From Vitrella brassicaformis (lineage: Eukaryota; Sar; Vitrellaceae): 64,000 bases of DNA. The position numbers and the translations under genes were made by a program. Shown piece after piece: positions 37,601-50,748 of this stretch. Where the stretch lies: NCBI GenBank assembly GCA_001179505.1, contig CDMY01000340.1, positions 49,259-113,258 on the forward strand. Direction: 5' to 3'. How positions within the stretch are numbered: the stretch's first letter is position 1; each line of letters begins with the position of its first letter. The notes below the pieces were generated by a model that searched no databases, had not been told where the DNA came from, and saw only the letters and a program-made list of their open reading frames with translations.

Positions 37601-40600
37601 GACGAGACCCGCGTGACGCTCGGCCCCCCAGCTGGGAACGAGGAGGAGATCCAAATCCTGCCCGACGACGTAGTCACTTTCCCAGCCATGGCGCCAGGTA
37701 CGCACACATACACCTCCTCCCTCTGGGCGCCTGCCACATGCACAACGAACGCCATCCGTGTCATGCCGTGTGTGTCTCGCCAGGCGAGACCGTGAGCTAC
37801 AACCGTCAGCTGGTGTATGTGAGTCCACAGCGGGCCGCTTCCGAAACATCGGGATCCGTCGCTCTTTCCGTCAACGACACAAACGACACCACATGGACGT
37901 AAGAGAAGTCTACGGGAGGCCGCGGAAGGAGAGGCGCACGTCTAGTCTATCTATTGCTTGGCTGGCCCTGTCTGTGTGCTCCATGCCATGCAGTGGTGCT
38001 GTGTTCAACGAGCTGGATCGTGTCCTCTTGAGGCCGTCATTCCGATCGGACATTCACGTGCTGGGCGTCCCAGAGCAGCTGGACAGCAACAAGACGGCCG
38101 CTTTCCACATCACACTGGGCGGCGAGCCACCCGACCTGCTTTGCGTCATCATGAAGTCCGAGGGGCACGACGAGGAACTCAACCAACAGACCTTGCTGCC
38201 GGCCAACGTCTCCGCACTCCCGTACCGCCTTCAGCTATATCCTCCCATGATCTGCTGGGTCGACGCGAGTGGCGAGAGCTCGGTGCCGGCGAGTCCTCCC
38301 GAGACGCCCCCAAACGGCCTCACCTTCTCTTCCACCGACGAGCAGGCCGACGTGGCGGGAGCCGGCGTGCCGAGCTCTCCACTGGGGGCCCTCACGCCTC
38401 ATGTCTTCAGCGTGCAGTCGTGGCGGGATCCCGTCAAAGTGGAGGTGCGTGCCGTCGATGACAAGATCTGTCGCGAGGGGGACACGGCCATGGCCGGCAT
38501 CCACTTCTCCATCGTTACGGACGGCGAGTCGCCCTACGACCCTGAGAAGGGCGACCCCACCTTCATATTCCACCCTTCGTCTGGGACGACAGATGGCGAC
38601 GGCAGCCCGCTGGCGGGGCTCATCCCTGTGGATCATGACTTGGAATCCCTGGCGGCTGACAAGGACGCGGACAGGGTCAAGCCGAAAAAGGGAGCAGCGG
38701 TGCGGACAGTGCGTGTGCGCAACTTTGCGGAGCCTCGGTTGATCCTACGGAGCAGCGTCAAGCAAGAGGAGCTCGAGATGATTCGCGAGGTGTCACCGAG
38801 GTCCTTCGCGGTCGAAGCAGTGTCAGGGGATGGTTCGGCTCCCCAGTGGCTGCGTGAGATCCGTCCCTACAACGTGTCGGTGTCGTGCCGGCCGGAGAAA
38901 GGGGACCGTGTGCGGGTGCTGGTCGACCCCATGTCGTCAACTCAGCTTGCCTTCCTGCGGCCTGTGTCGCAGTGGGGTGCCGACCGATACAGCAACGGCA
39001 GCTCTATCGGCCTCCCGCTCCCCCACATTCCCGCTGCCAGCCACTGGATCGCGGCCTCACGCTTCTTCGTCGACGTGCTGTTCAGCCACGGCAGGCCTCT
39101 CGACGTCACCCTCTACCCTGTGGCCTTCCAAGACGGCCGGTCCAATGAGAACAACACCATTATCCGGGTCAACCACTCGGTGTGGTCCTTCGACCTGCTG
39201 TCGCCCGCCGCCGCTCGTGCACAGGACATGCGCTTCACGGGCCATGGGCGAGCGCCGCTGTGGCCGGCAGACGGCATGAAGCTCGACCACTACAACTCCC
39301 TGACGCTGCTGGACACATGGGGTGGCAACATGAGCGCCTTCCACACTCAGAGGAGTCTGCCCGACGACTGGCGAGAGGTGTCGATCGTCAAGAGCTTCAC
39401 GCTCAACGACACCGACCTTCCGAAGCTGACCCTCACTGACGTGCCGCTGAGCATCAGCGAGCACCAGCCGCCTTCCCCCTTCGGGCTGCAGCTGGAGGTC
39501 ATCCCCCAGGGCAACGTGACGGTCGAAGTCATGACTGACCACCCCGGTGCCTGCAACATATCGGTCAGCACCGACTGGGAGGCCGAGAACAGTTCCGTCC
39601 TCGTGGTGTTCGACCCCTCTGAGGCGAGGATGTGCAGAGGACAGGACGCCATGGACTGCAGCCCCAGGAGCCAGCGGATCGCCGGCACTCACGTCTTCGT
39701 CCTGCGCTGCGACACGGAGGCCTTGCCATCCACTGCTTCGTCGGTCCTCTTGGTGGCCAGGGCCATCGCTGTGGAGGACAGCCTGCGGGACCTTCTCTTC
39801 TACGAGACCTACGCGCAGGCCCGCATTCCAGTCCGCAGGGCCAACCCGCACAAGCAGATCCGTCTCCGAGCTCACCTGAAGAGCGGTGCGGTGGCGTCAC
39901 CCGACGAGCCAATAGAGGTCCTCATCAGGCTGGTGGATCCGCCGGGACTCAACGTGACGGTGAACGTCAAGGACGCCACGGAGACTCTGGCTCTGTCGCC
40001 ATCGAGCGCCCCGCTGCTGGCCAACATGACGGGGGAGTGGTTTGCGCGGCAGCGGCAGATCAGGCTGATGGTGACTGAGCCCGAGAACGGGCTGGTGCGC
40101 TTCAGTGCCGATGCGTGGGACGAGGAGAAGGTGGTGACTGTGAGGGTGCTCATGTGGTCTGAGCCAGGCGACACGAAGCTCGCCGAACTGCACAGGCTCT
40201 ATCGGGCTATCGGAAGGTCAGCCCACACCTCAGTGCGCGCACAATATGCCGGTCACCGGTGCATTCATTGTGTCTTTTCTTTTCCTTTTGTGTTTTCAGG
40301 CTGTATCTGTCAGCGTCGCGGCGTCGTGACGGCCAGCCATCGAGTGACGTGACCACTCGGGTGATGAACGATGACGTGAGAATAGAGGAGATCAACTCGT
40401 TCAGCTTCGCCATCCTGCCGCTGGCCGACCCGTCGGACGTCTACATCGACATCGACATGCCCCTGTTGCACCCCACCACCCCAGCTCTTATCACCGCACT
40501 CGAGGGGCGCTTTCTGCCACACCACTTCGGCCTTCTACAGGCACCTTCGACCAGTGTCCGCGTGGAGGTCACCGCCCTGCCGATCGATGGCCACTCACAC

Positions 40601-43600
40601 CCCCTCTACTTCTCATACCAGCCCAACTCTTCCAGCCTTAGTTCGGGCTCGATGGCCGTCACTCTCACAGCCGACGAACCCGACACTACCGTCTACCTGT
40701 ACTCGCCTCGAGACTCGCACCTGCTACTCGAGACACCCCTGGACGCCCCAAATGCAGCAACAGACGAGCAGCAGCCACTGGAGCAAGAGCCACAGGCGAG
40801 CGGAGAGAGTGAGGATGCGCCAGAGACCGGGAACGTGACGGCTTCGCCGGCGGACGGGACCTCTGCCTTCTTCAACACGACCGCTGTCGACACAAACAGC
40901 ACCGAGTTCGCTTCCTGGAACAATTCGTCGACAGGGTGGGTGAGGAGCAGACTGCTCCAGCGCAACGACACGACAAACAGGACGGGAAGAGAGGCGATCT
41001 TCCATTGGTGGGGCTACCAGCTGGTGCACCGCATCCTGCTTACGGATGAGAGCGACTACAACGAGTCGGCATACCTCACGAGCATCTCCCAGGCATGGTT
41101 CAAGGAGCAAGATCGAATGGAGGTGGCGCTCACGCCGTCGATCGTCACGCTGAGGGCCGCTTCCCCGACATCTGGCACCCGTCTCAACGGCAGCGTACCG
41201 GCAGCCAAGACAAGGGCTGAATCCTACGAGGTGCGGCTGACGGGGACCCTCGACGGTACCTCAACGCTCAAGTTCTATCGGACGGATCCGGACAGTCCTC
41301 GGGTCAACTTGACTTTCCTTCTCGAGGCCTGCCAAGCGCCCGATGATGGCGTCAAGACGGTCTTCTACAGGCTCGGTCGATCGGTCGGCCGCAGCGATCG
41401 AGCCCTGCCCAACGACAGAGGACCCTACAAGCTTCCCTTCCAGATCACCCTGCCCCCACAGCCGTCCGCCTGCCTCAACGTGACTGTCTCGCCGCTGTGG
41501 TCGGCCGACCTCGGCCCCATGGCTGACGCACAGTTGGGAGTCACCCACGAGCTTGACTCGAGTCGCGACATGGTCGTCAGGAAGCAGTCGCTTGTCATGC
41601 CAAGGCCGCAGCTTCTCGTGCTCGTGTCGCAGGAGGCGGCACCATCGGTGGCGCTGGATCTGGAGAAGACGGAGGGCATCCCGTCGAACCGGCCCAGCTT
41701 CGTCCCTGAAGACAGCCTGTGGGCATTCGATGTCACCATGGAGGATGACGATGCCTCAGAGGCAGGTGGCAGTGACGGCAGCTCCAAGAGGCTGCTTGCA
41801 CCAGTGAGCGGGGATGAGAGCCGGCAGCATGTCAGCGCCCGGCTGGCTCTCCGCTTCAAGCTGCTGCAGGAGCCAATAGGGGCCATATTGCTCTCACTGC
41901 GCGACGGCTCGGCCCCTCTGTCCACGAGCAGGTGGAGCTCAGCCAACAGCAGTGCCGCCCACTCCGGCCCCTGCTTCCGCACTGTCAAGAACCTCGCCGA
42001 TGTGGCGGTGGACAACAGCACGTGGGACACCGCTGTGTTGGTGACTGAGATAGAGCTGGCACCGCACGATGTGGCCCTGCCGGGGATGATGCGACACTGT
42101 GAGATTGAGGTCACCGTCACGGGGACATCGGTGCCGGACGACCCTTACTACCCCCTCGATAAGGTGCGCCGCACAACCGACAGCTCACAAGAGAGAGCCT
42201 CAGGGAGGAATGCACGGAATGAATGCGTTTGTCTTTCGAATGCATCCTCTCCATCCATCGATCAGGTGATTCTGCGAGTGCCATTGTACGTGGTGTTGAC
42301 GACTCGGCCGGCAGTGATGCTGACACCGCTGTCAGCCACTCGCGCAAGGGACGGCACATCGATTCTCGAGTATCGCGTGGCGCTGTCCACCCGGCCGTCG
42401 GCCCCCGTAACCATCGAGGCATCGACCGGCGACACGGTGAGCAAGCAACAGAAAAAGGGCAGAGAGCGGGGTGACAACCGATACACGCCTCATCTCGTTT
42501 TGCCCTGCAACAGGTCAACATGACGCCTCCCCAGGTCACCTTCACGCCCGCCAATTGGTCGCTGGAGGGCACCGTCCTCCGCTTCTCGGCCGTGGAGCAG
42601 GACCCCGCCAACCCAGCCAACGCCACGAAGGAGAGCGTCAACTTCAGAATAGTCGACGGCGACTGGATTTACAACTCCAAGGGCCTCTCCCTCATCGGCA
42701 CGCCGGCTGTCGACCTCATCTGGGTGCTGCACGAAAGGCAGGCGGGCGCTGTGGCCACTGAGGGAGAAGGAGGCTTCTCCACGCGGAACCCTGCAGTCAG
42801 CGACATGCTGCCGAGGCTCCCTGAGAAGGATGACGCCTCGCCCGATGAATCGTCGAGCAACACCAGCAGCGGTATGGGCATCGTTGAGCGGGGCAACGGG
42901 TCTCTGTCGCTCGAGCTGCCGCCGCTGGTTGACACCAGCCCCGATATTGTCATCGAAGCGCGTGGGCCGTCGACTGTCTTTTGGCACGAGCGGTTCCTCC
43001 ACTACACGCTGCGCTTCCCGTGGCGGCCGAGAGAGCAGGTCACCATCCTGGCGAGCTATGACTGGCTGGAGTTCGACCTCTCTTCAAATGTGTCCTTCGC
43101 CACCTATCAAGCCGGCATTGAGGTACCTGCCTCCGTCACTGCCCATCCATCAAGACAGCAGCCAAGCCATCTGCCTTGCCTGTCTCCGTGTGTCCATCCA
43201 TCAGATATTCTACGACCCGGATCGTTACTGGCCGTACCCAATTCAGATCGACGTGCGCATCAAGAAGAGCTTCGAGCAGATGCGCGAGGAGGCACCATTC
43301 GTCGAGTTCTACGCCAGCGATGGCGGCTACTCCGAGAAGCAGGAGGCGGTGGCCAACCAGACGGCCAGCTTCTGGCAGGTGCAGCGGAGCTTCACACACA
43401 CCATCAAGGAGGTCTCAGACCCCGCTTACCTCGACGCAGACGTGGTACGCGGGAGGGAGAGAGCAGGGAAGGTCGGCCAGCAAGCATGTATTGTTTGTTC
43501 TCTCTGTGTCTTCTGTTCAGGAGGTGTTCCGCCCGAGTGCCAATTTTCTGGTGGGCATCGATATGCGGGACGTCAGCCGCACCCTCCACTTCGTCTTTGG

Positions 43601-46600
43601 GCCACACCCATTGGACCGCAACCCAAGCCTCAAAGGGTGGGTGGGCTGAGCACAGCACCGGCAAACTACACGACTGACTCGCACAGCACATTGCCCTGAC
43701 AGCACACACACATTTCCTCGTTCGTTGTACGTATGTATGTATGTGCGTCTCATGCAGGCTTGCGTCGAATCTCGCGGCTTTGTTCGACATCGACCGAAGC
43801 CGCATCGCCCTGCCGGAGTCCCTGCTGCATGAGCAGATGCACTCCCACTATAGCCAGGCCTCGCCCAACGCCACCGACGAGCAGTCTGACGATCCACAGA
43901 TCGACGGGCGGATGCTGCGCCGCCTGCAGGGCTCCCAGCAGCCGGCCTTGAGTGGTCTGTTTCCCTTAGCGGCTGATGGCGGCCCCAGACGCGCGAGTCT
44001 GATCATCCTGCCCGTCCCCGAGTGGCAGCGGGCACGCGACTTCGTCTCCAAACAAAAGTCGCAACCTGCATTCGTCAACGATATCGTCACCAAACTCCAG
44101 TACGCGGCTCGGAAATCAAGATCTACGATCGTGGTGCTGCCGTCACTGTTTCTTGCGTGTGCGTTTGTTTGTCTCTCCCTCCTTCAGGAAGCGGTTGACG
44201 GCCAAGGCGCAGAGGAACGCTGCGCTGGGTCTGGTAGAGATGGAGACGGATGTCGAGTGGCTGGGGGGAGTGAAGCTGCAGCAGGTGGTCCCTGTAGAGG
44301 AGGACGTGTGCGAGGCCGTCGGCTCATCCATCCCCGGAGAGGACACCAAGTGTGACACGTGTGTCAACCAGCCGTCATGCGGCTGGTGCCTCAAGGGCAG
44401 CGGGGAGGGAATGTGCGTCAGAGGTGTGGTCAGCCCGGCCTATGAGCTGCCTGACGGCGAGATCTGTGCCGCGTTCGAGTCGGAGGACTGCCTTGACCTG
44501 TGCACCGACTACGACCTCACGTGCGACCTCTGCACCTCCGTAGGCCTGTGCGAGTTCTGCCACTACCAGAACCCCAAGTGGGATGCAGGCAACATCCCCA
44601 CCGCCGACCCCTTTGTTGAGCACACCGGCGCGGGATCGCCGCCCCTCACGTCGTCCCTCAAGGAGAACTCGTCGGAGCCGCGCCTGCTGCTGCCGCCTGG
44701 TGACGCGGGCAAGTGTGAGGTCAAGGGTGCACTACCCGGCTGTGCGGACATCGGTGGCGTCCCGTCGGACAAGTGCGAGGACATCACTGTCAACGCTGAC
44801 CCGTGTCGGGGCTTCCACAACTGCACCTCATGCATTCAGAAATCTGGGTAGGTTCAGCAGACAGACAGAAGCCAAGTGTGTCCCCCAGCCCAGCTCAGCC
44901 ACACACGAACGAATCAATCTCTTTCCACGCCTCTCTCTACTGTTCATCCATCCGTCCGTCTGTCAGGTGTCTATGGTGTCTGGATACGGCCACATGTCAG
45001 CGGGGCACGGCCGAGTTTGGTCCGTTCGAGCCGCCCGCCGTGTCGGGGTGTCACGAGTGGCGGCACGGCGGGGAGGAGGGCGGCTGCCAAACAGACAGCT
45101 GCCTCAACTTCGGCAACTGCGTCGAATGCTCCTCACAGCCAACCTGCGGCTTCTGCTCGGCATGGGAGGTCAACGAGGGAGACAGCGAGCGGCTCGACAA
45201 GCGCATTCTCTCACCCAGATGTGGATCTGGTGAGTGGGAGGAGGAAACCGAGAGAGAGAAGGAAGGGCACAGTTTTCGTGCACCGCACCGAGGGGATTCT
45301 TGTGTGTCATCCATCGATCAGGCACGCAAGGCGGCAACTTTCGATGGTCAGCGTCCCAGCTGGTGTGCCGTGACTGGAAATTCGAGATTACCAGCTGCAA
45401 CGAAACCTGCCCCTCTGAGATCAAGGTCCCTAGATATCAATGAACGAACACAATGCATGGGTGGATCATAAAATCAAACACGCAAACGCACGCTGGCTGC
45501 GTCGTTGGTCTTTGCAGGAGCTGCGTGCTGAGACGGGGGAGATATCCCATGGCTCCGAAGACTACACGCTTAGAGTGAGCGAGGCGAGCCCCACAATACC
45601 AGACGACCAGACCCGTCCAGCCGACCCACTGACTGGCGCGTTTTTGCCTTTTTTCCATTCTCTCATTCTTCATCAGTATGCGCCGCGGCAGGAGTGCCGT
45701 TGGCTGATCAACCCCGGAGCGGGCAACAACGGCAACTCGGCTCCCGGGCGGCTCACCCTGACTGTGGAGATGCGGGAGCTGCTCCCTGGCGATTTCCTGA
45801 AGCTCTACGAAGGCACCAAGAGGCCAAACAGGAGACCCATCCTCGACGAGACCTCCGTTGCCAAGTAAGACATAATAAAGCACCAGGCAGGCAGGGGATG
45901 GCGTGTGTTGTGATGTGTCTGTCTTTGCCCCTCCCTCTCAGGCCGGGGTACTCGTCAGTCATGAAGGCGCAGGCCCCACTGCTGGTGACGTTCAACTCGG
46001 ACGAGGAGGGGGAAGGCTTCGGGTTCTCTGTCAGGTGAGCGGGCACTTGCAGTATATATGCTGCCGGTGGTTCTTTCTGATATATGGGTCCGGTCCATCC
46101 ACGTGTGTGTCAATCAGCTGGACGTGGCTACCGGAGCCTTTCACACCGATGAACGGCTGGATGATCACGTCTGTGGTGCTGGGGGTGTTGGGGGCCTGCG
46201 CCATCTCGGTCCTTCTCGTCGTGTGCATCAAGCGGATACGCATGGTCAGTTAAGCCACGCACAGACGCGTCCACGTGAAAGCTTCACAGACGAGCGGGGG
46301 GGAATCGTGCGTGCGTGTGTGTAGAACATGGCTGATCGGGGTGACGGTGTTGGCGACAACGGCCAGCAAGCTCCATGGGGCGACTGGAGCGAAGACGACA
46401 AACGCAGATTCAAAGAGGTATGCAGGCAGGCTGCCACACTAGCAGGGACACATGTGGGTGGGAGTCGATCATGTCTTGCTTCTGTCGATGCCTGTCTGTC
46501 TGTCTGTCTGTCTGTGGATGTGTGTATATGCCAATCAGTTTTGCAAGCCGTTCAAGTGGGGGGAGCATATGGAGAAGCAGCAGGAGCCGTGCAGCATCTG

Positions 46601-48640
46601 CCTCACCGACTACAACAAGGGAGACGAGGTCAGCCAAAGAGACAGACACATGCACCTCCCTCCCACACCGAGTCCGTGCTGTTGAACACTGTCCATACGG
46701 TGTCTGTCTGTTGTCATCACTGCCTGCAGGTCCGGCAGCTCCCCTGTTGTCACTTCTTCCACGTCACCTGTGTGGATCAGTGGCTGGCGCTGCACCTCGA
46801 CTGCCCCCTGTGCAAGGGCAACGTTATCGAGATGCTTGCGCACAGGGAGCAGCTCACAGCACCCCCACAGCAGCAGCAGCGCAAGGCCATGCGGCAGACC
46901 AACGGCGAGGCCACAGCCGCGTCAGACCCGGACGTCGAGCGCCAGACGTCCATACCCTCTTCCGGCGGGCCCGTGGCGCTGCCATCGATTGTGCTGGAGG
47001 ATAGAGGTCTCGATGCCGGCCGGCAGGGCTCTCTGACGCCCAAGAGCTCCGCCAGCTGGGGCAGCCGAGGGCGCGGTCCACACGAGAGTCCGGGTGTCGA
47101 TGATGCGGACGACGAGGTGCAGGTCAACGTGGACACACGCAGCGAGGGGCTCGCCTTCGAGCCTATGGAGCTGCGAGAGATGGTCACCACCATGTCGGAT
47201 TCATTCCTGTCTGGCCAGCCAGAGCACCCTCACAGTGGGGGCATGGCCGACCACCGAGACGCGGACCATCCCACCATGCGGTCGCCAGGGCTGCCGACGT
47301 GCAGCAGCGCGCCCATCGGCGCGCGCCTGTCATCGTATGCGTGGCGTGTCGACACCCCGAGCCCGGTGGCGGTTGGGTCGTCCCCTCAGCGGACGCATCG
47401 CACGGACAGCAGCCCGACGCCCAGCGGCCATCACGTCAGTCGCAGTCGCAGCCGGCAGGTCAGCGACCGGATGAGCGAGGACTCCGACCACGGCCACGCA
47501 TCGTCCAGCAGCCGCAACGCTCACCACTCACGGTCTCTGTCGCGCATCGAGGGCCAGCCCCCCCACGTCTGTCAGTCGCCCTCTCGCTCTCAGCCCCCTC
47601 CCAGCCCCACCCCCAGCGAGGCTAGACGGCCCCCCCTGCCCCCAGAGCACCGAATCAGCCAGTCGCCACGAAACTCCACGCGTGGGATCGTCACACAGAG
47701 TTTCTCAATGGACGACTTTAGGGGGAGAAGACCCGCCACGCGCGACCACCAGACGCCCGTGGCGTGTGTGAGTTTGGATCTGGTGGATCTGAGCAACCAC
47801 GAGGACTGGACTGAGGGGCAGCCCGACACGGGATTGACCACTGAAGGGCCAGCGCCAGTGGACAGGGGCGATGCGACGATGGACCATCACCAAGGGGATG
47901 GGGGATCCTCTGTTCGATCCAGGCAGTCACGACACGTCAGTATGAGGGGCCCGTCGTCCCCTACGGCTTCTGCCACGCGGTCCCCCAACGTCATGGCGAC
48001 ACACTCGTCGATGCGGGGCGTGTGGATGGACGACATCGACCTGCTGGAGCCGTGCATCACCCGCTCTAGCAAGCGGCGTGCAGACCCCACAGGCGGCTCG
48101 CCTGATGCGCCGAGCGCCACATCAAGAGGGTCGAGCGGCAGTGCCATGTCGAGGGAGAAGCGCATCGACAGTACTGTCAGTCGCCGCAGCCCCAACGCCA
48201 AGAGGCCGACGCACCCGAGTAGCCAACGCGAGGCCGATAGGCTGTCGGTGCCTGCAGCTGGGGGCCACCATCACTCTCACCTTCGTGATGAAGAGATCGG
48301 CTCGGTGATGTCCCACGGTGACAGTGCGGAGATGGCGGCTCAAGTGACTTCGGCGTCGCCCTCTCACGTGGACGACATCACCGACATGGACATGGAGGGA
48401 GGGGTGGTGGGACTCCCACCCATCGGCAGCAGCGTGTCGGGCCGGGCATCCCTCCCTCACTCACACAAGGAGTCGCCCCGGAAGGACCGCAGTCTGCCGC
48501 CCCCGAGTCCCCGACCCATTGGCAGTGCCACGCCTCTCCCTGGTGTTGGCTCGTCCAATGGGCGCTATGGTGGCGATTCGCACGGGAGCCCGCAGCGGCC
48601 GAGGGTGTATGGGAAGGCACGCGAGAGCGAGATACAGTAG
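34667..48640 (+). CDS. Giant receptor-like transmembrane RING-H2 protein (putative E3 ligase)
   Basis: Twenty-three exons sum to 11,901 nt, 3,966 aa, with every junction in phase. Exon 1 gives a signal peptide ([16 protein letters not shown]). Residues 60-620 contain FG-GAP/integrin-propeller-like motifs: [27 protein letters not shown]...[23 protein letters not shown] and [18 protein letters not shown] Cys-rich segment ([18 protein letters not shown]) follows. A region of about 2,000 residues holds Calx-beta-like repeats ([23 protein letters not shown]...VTFTPANW) and many N-glycosylation sequons. PSI-like modules come next ([23 protein letters not shown]), then a CUB domain (CRWLINPG ... [16 protein letters not shown]). 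One span follows ([20 protein letters not shown]), then a RING-H2: CSIC-x14-CCHFFH-x2-C-x10-CPLC. A Ser-rich disordered tail of about 600 residues ends the protein. RING-H2 domains recruit E2 enzymes; ligand sensing coupled to ubiquitination is inference. Domain names for the mid-ectodomain are the least certain part. Confidence 0.88.
45677..46034 (+). other. CUB domain exons of the giant RING protein
   Basis: Two exons encode a single CUB-like fold. ECRWLINPG matches the conserved C-x-W-x-I start, and [21 protein letters not shown] fits the beta strands with the usual D-x-L-x-(I/L)-Y-(D/E)-[21 protein letters not shown] matches the F-x-S-D...GF-x-(I/V)-x-W end. Most CUB domains bind protein or sugar ligands outside the cell. 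It sits directly before the membrane span. Confidence 0.7.
46590..46813 (+). other. RING-H2 finger split by an intron
   Basis: The first two ligands (CSIC) lie in exon 22 (46539-46628); the remaining six lie at the start of exon 23 (46730-). The joined pattern C-x2-C-x14-C-x1-H-x2-H-x2-C-x10-C-x2-C is complete and fits RING-H2 spacing. The conserved Trp (DQW) and Pro (CPLC) that contact E2 enzymes are present. Confidence 0.9.
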
Positions 48641-50087
48641 ACAGACAGGCCTGTATGGACGTAGATAGACGATAGTGGTGTCGGTTGCCATGTGTGAGAT
48701 GAGATGAGATGAGATGAGATGAACGAACGGATGTGTATTTTATCAAGGGGAGCGATTGCAATGATTGCAATGCAATGCGTTCAAGCAGGTGGTCGGTCGG
48801 TCGGTGCGTGCGTAGCATGGTGCATGGATTGGACATGCACACGGTAGGTTTAGTGTGTACCCAGTGGCCAGAGTGACTGGAGGTGTGGGTGTGGGTGGGG
48901 GTGTGAGGCTCCCTACCACTTTCTTGAAAACCGACGGAGGGACGGAGGGAGGGACTGAGTGGGATGCCATTTGTCTGAGCGTACGTGCAGGGGATCGATG
49001 TGGTGGTCTGTCGACCTACCTAGTTTATCTATCTAGCTAGCTCGTGTGTCTGTCGGTACGTGTGAAGGAAGGTATCGCAACTTTATCAAGAATGTCCATG
49101 CGTCATGGCGTCATGGATATACACACACATCTCTGTCTGTCTGACTGTCTTTCTGTATCCACACAGACAGCAGACCTATCCTTGCCATGCTTGTTATTGT
49201 GAGCCAGCGACACGCCGGCCCGCCCAGCGATGACGGGGGGCCACGGCCGGCGCACTTGGTTGGTTGTGTGTGGGTCGGTCATGTGTACCCCGCCCTGTTC
49301 ATGTGTCTTTGTGCAGCAGCAACAATTCCTTCCTCGGGTGTGCCGATCGATCCCTTCTCTCTCTATCTCTCTTTGTCTGTGCCTGCCTGCCTGCCTGCCT
49401 GAGTGTATGAGAGGCCTGCCTATCTGGCTGGCTGTACCTATACCTACCTGCGTGTGTGTATACAATACACCTGCCTGCCTGCCTGCCAGTTGTGTGTTTG
49501 ACTCGCTCAGAGAGAGGACGAACGATATCGATGGACGTCAGAAGATGCAACAAGCGAACAGCCAATCGTCAACGTGGCTTATGGTGCATGACTTCTGAGT
49601 GCATTTGTGCGCCCGCTCTCCGTGTCTCATTCGAAAAGCACGCAGCCACACATATATACACCAGGGCGGTCCGCCCACCGTTTCCATCACCATCACTGCA
49701 TACACGCACTATCAATATCCGACAGAAATGGCAAAAACCAGCGCAGAGCGCCCAGGCCATAAGGGAAAAAACTGCTGGCCCGCCTGACCAAGCTGCTAAA
49801 CCCAGACCCTGCATGTGTCTCTCCGTCCTCTCTCTGTCACCAAAGTGTCCGTCTGTCTGACTCCTCCAATCAATCAAGGCCAACCCACTCGTTAACTCAG
49901 ACAGACAGACTGAAAAACAGAGAGAGAGAGAGAGACAGACACCGCGCCGGCGGTGGCATACACACACCGCACGCCCAGATAGATGTTTACAAGGGCGACA
50001 GGTGTAGACAGACAGACAGACAGACACGAAGATCCATAGACTAACTCATGAACGCACTCAAGAAGGCAGAGTAGTCCTCAGCAGCTG
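48641..50087. other. Intergenic region between convergent genes
   Basis: 1.45 kb between the giant gene (+) and the Cys-rich gene (-). It holds a (GAGAT)n tract (48696-48722), (GTCG)n, (CCTG)n near 49380-49490 and (CAGA)n near 50008. No gene is supportable. Confidence 0.6.
48696..48722. repeat. (GAGAT)n pentanucleotide repeat
   Basis: Five GAGAT units just downstream of the giant gene's stop, probably in its 3' UTR. Confidence 0.85.
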
Positions 50088-50748
50088 TCAGCAACGCAAT
50101 CTCTGAAACAACTGTTGTGGCACTCCGAAAAGCTGTCGTCTGCTACGCGAATTGAGACTGCCGCAACAAATACCATCGCAAAAAACCCCGCAATCCTCTG
50201 CGCACTCCTGCTGAAGCTCCCGAAGCTTCCCACCATCCGCCTTAGCCGCAGAATGGTCCCCGGAGTCGCTGTTGGCGCCACTCTTGACGTCCTGACGGTG
50301 GGTCAGATGCTGGTGCAGCCGGCGTCGTCGCTCAGAGCATGTGCCGCAGCACATGGATCCGCTGATTGAAGCGGAAATTGGGGTGCTACTGGAGCATTCA
50401 AAGCCAGCCACCTGCATGAAGGCACACACACATACATACAGGTCGTGATAAGTTTGCCATCCTCTCTGTCTATGTAAGAAGTACCAGGTATCCGTCGTGG
50501 CATCCTTGGCCGGAGACAGAGGTTGAGCCGAAAGCGCATATGTCGGAAAACTCCGAGGGGTCACAATTAGCACTGTGGAAGTCACACACGTCCTGAAGCT
50601 CCCGCACCACGTTCTTCTCAGCAGCGCCTGCAGCCACGGAAGAACACCATCATGTGCGCTGTGTGTGTGTGTGTGTGTGTGTACCTGCTGCAGACGCCAC
50701 GGCAAGGGCCAGCAGTGTCAGGGAGACCATCGACGCGTGAGGGGCCAT
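50088..50748 (-). CDS. Secreted cysteine-rich protein, unrecognised
   Basis: Three exons (50685-50748, 50485-50627, 50088-50411) sum to 531 nt, 176 aa. The N-terminus is a signal peptide (MVSLTLLALAVASAAG). The mature part appears to be built from two Cys modules. The first runs from VVRELQDVC to SMCCGTC, and the second from KLRELQQEC to GICCGSL, with RELQ-x2-C and CCG in both. A basic linker RRRRLHQHLTHRQ joins them. The even, paired cysteines suggest disulfide-bonded secretion. I do not recognise the family and claim no toxin or enzyme activity. Upstream, at 50951-50979, are GAAACCCT and GAACCCTGAA, similar to the repeat in the TBC/PGM3 promoter. Confidence 0.75.

Noticed and set aside
46328-48640. 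Separate RING gene starting at the Met at 46328
   Set aside because: Splicing from the membrane-span exon (46118-46244) into 46325 keeps phase and the summed gene length is a multiple of three. The reading frame upstream of 46417 must also be spliced to reach the RING, so the Met looks internal.
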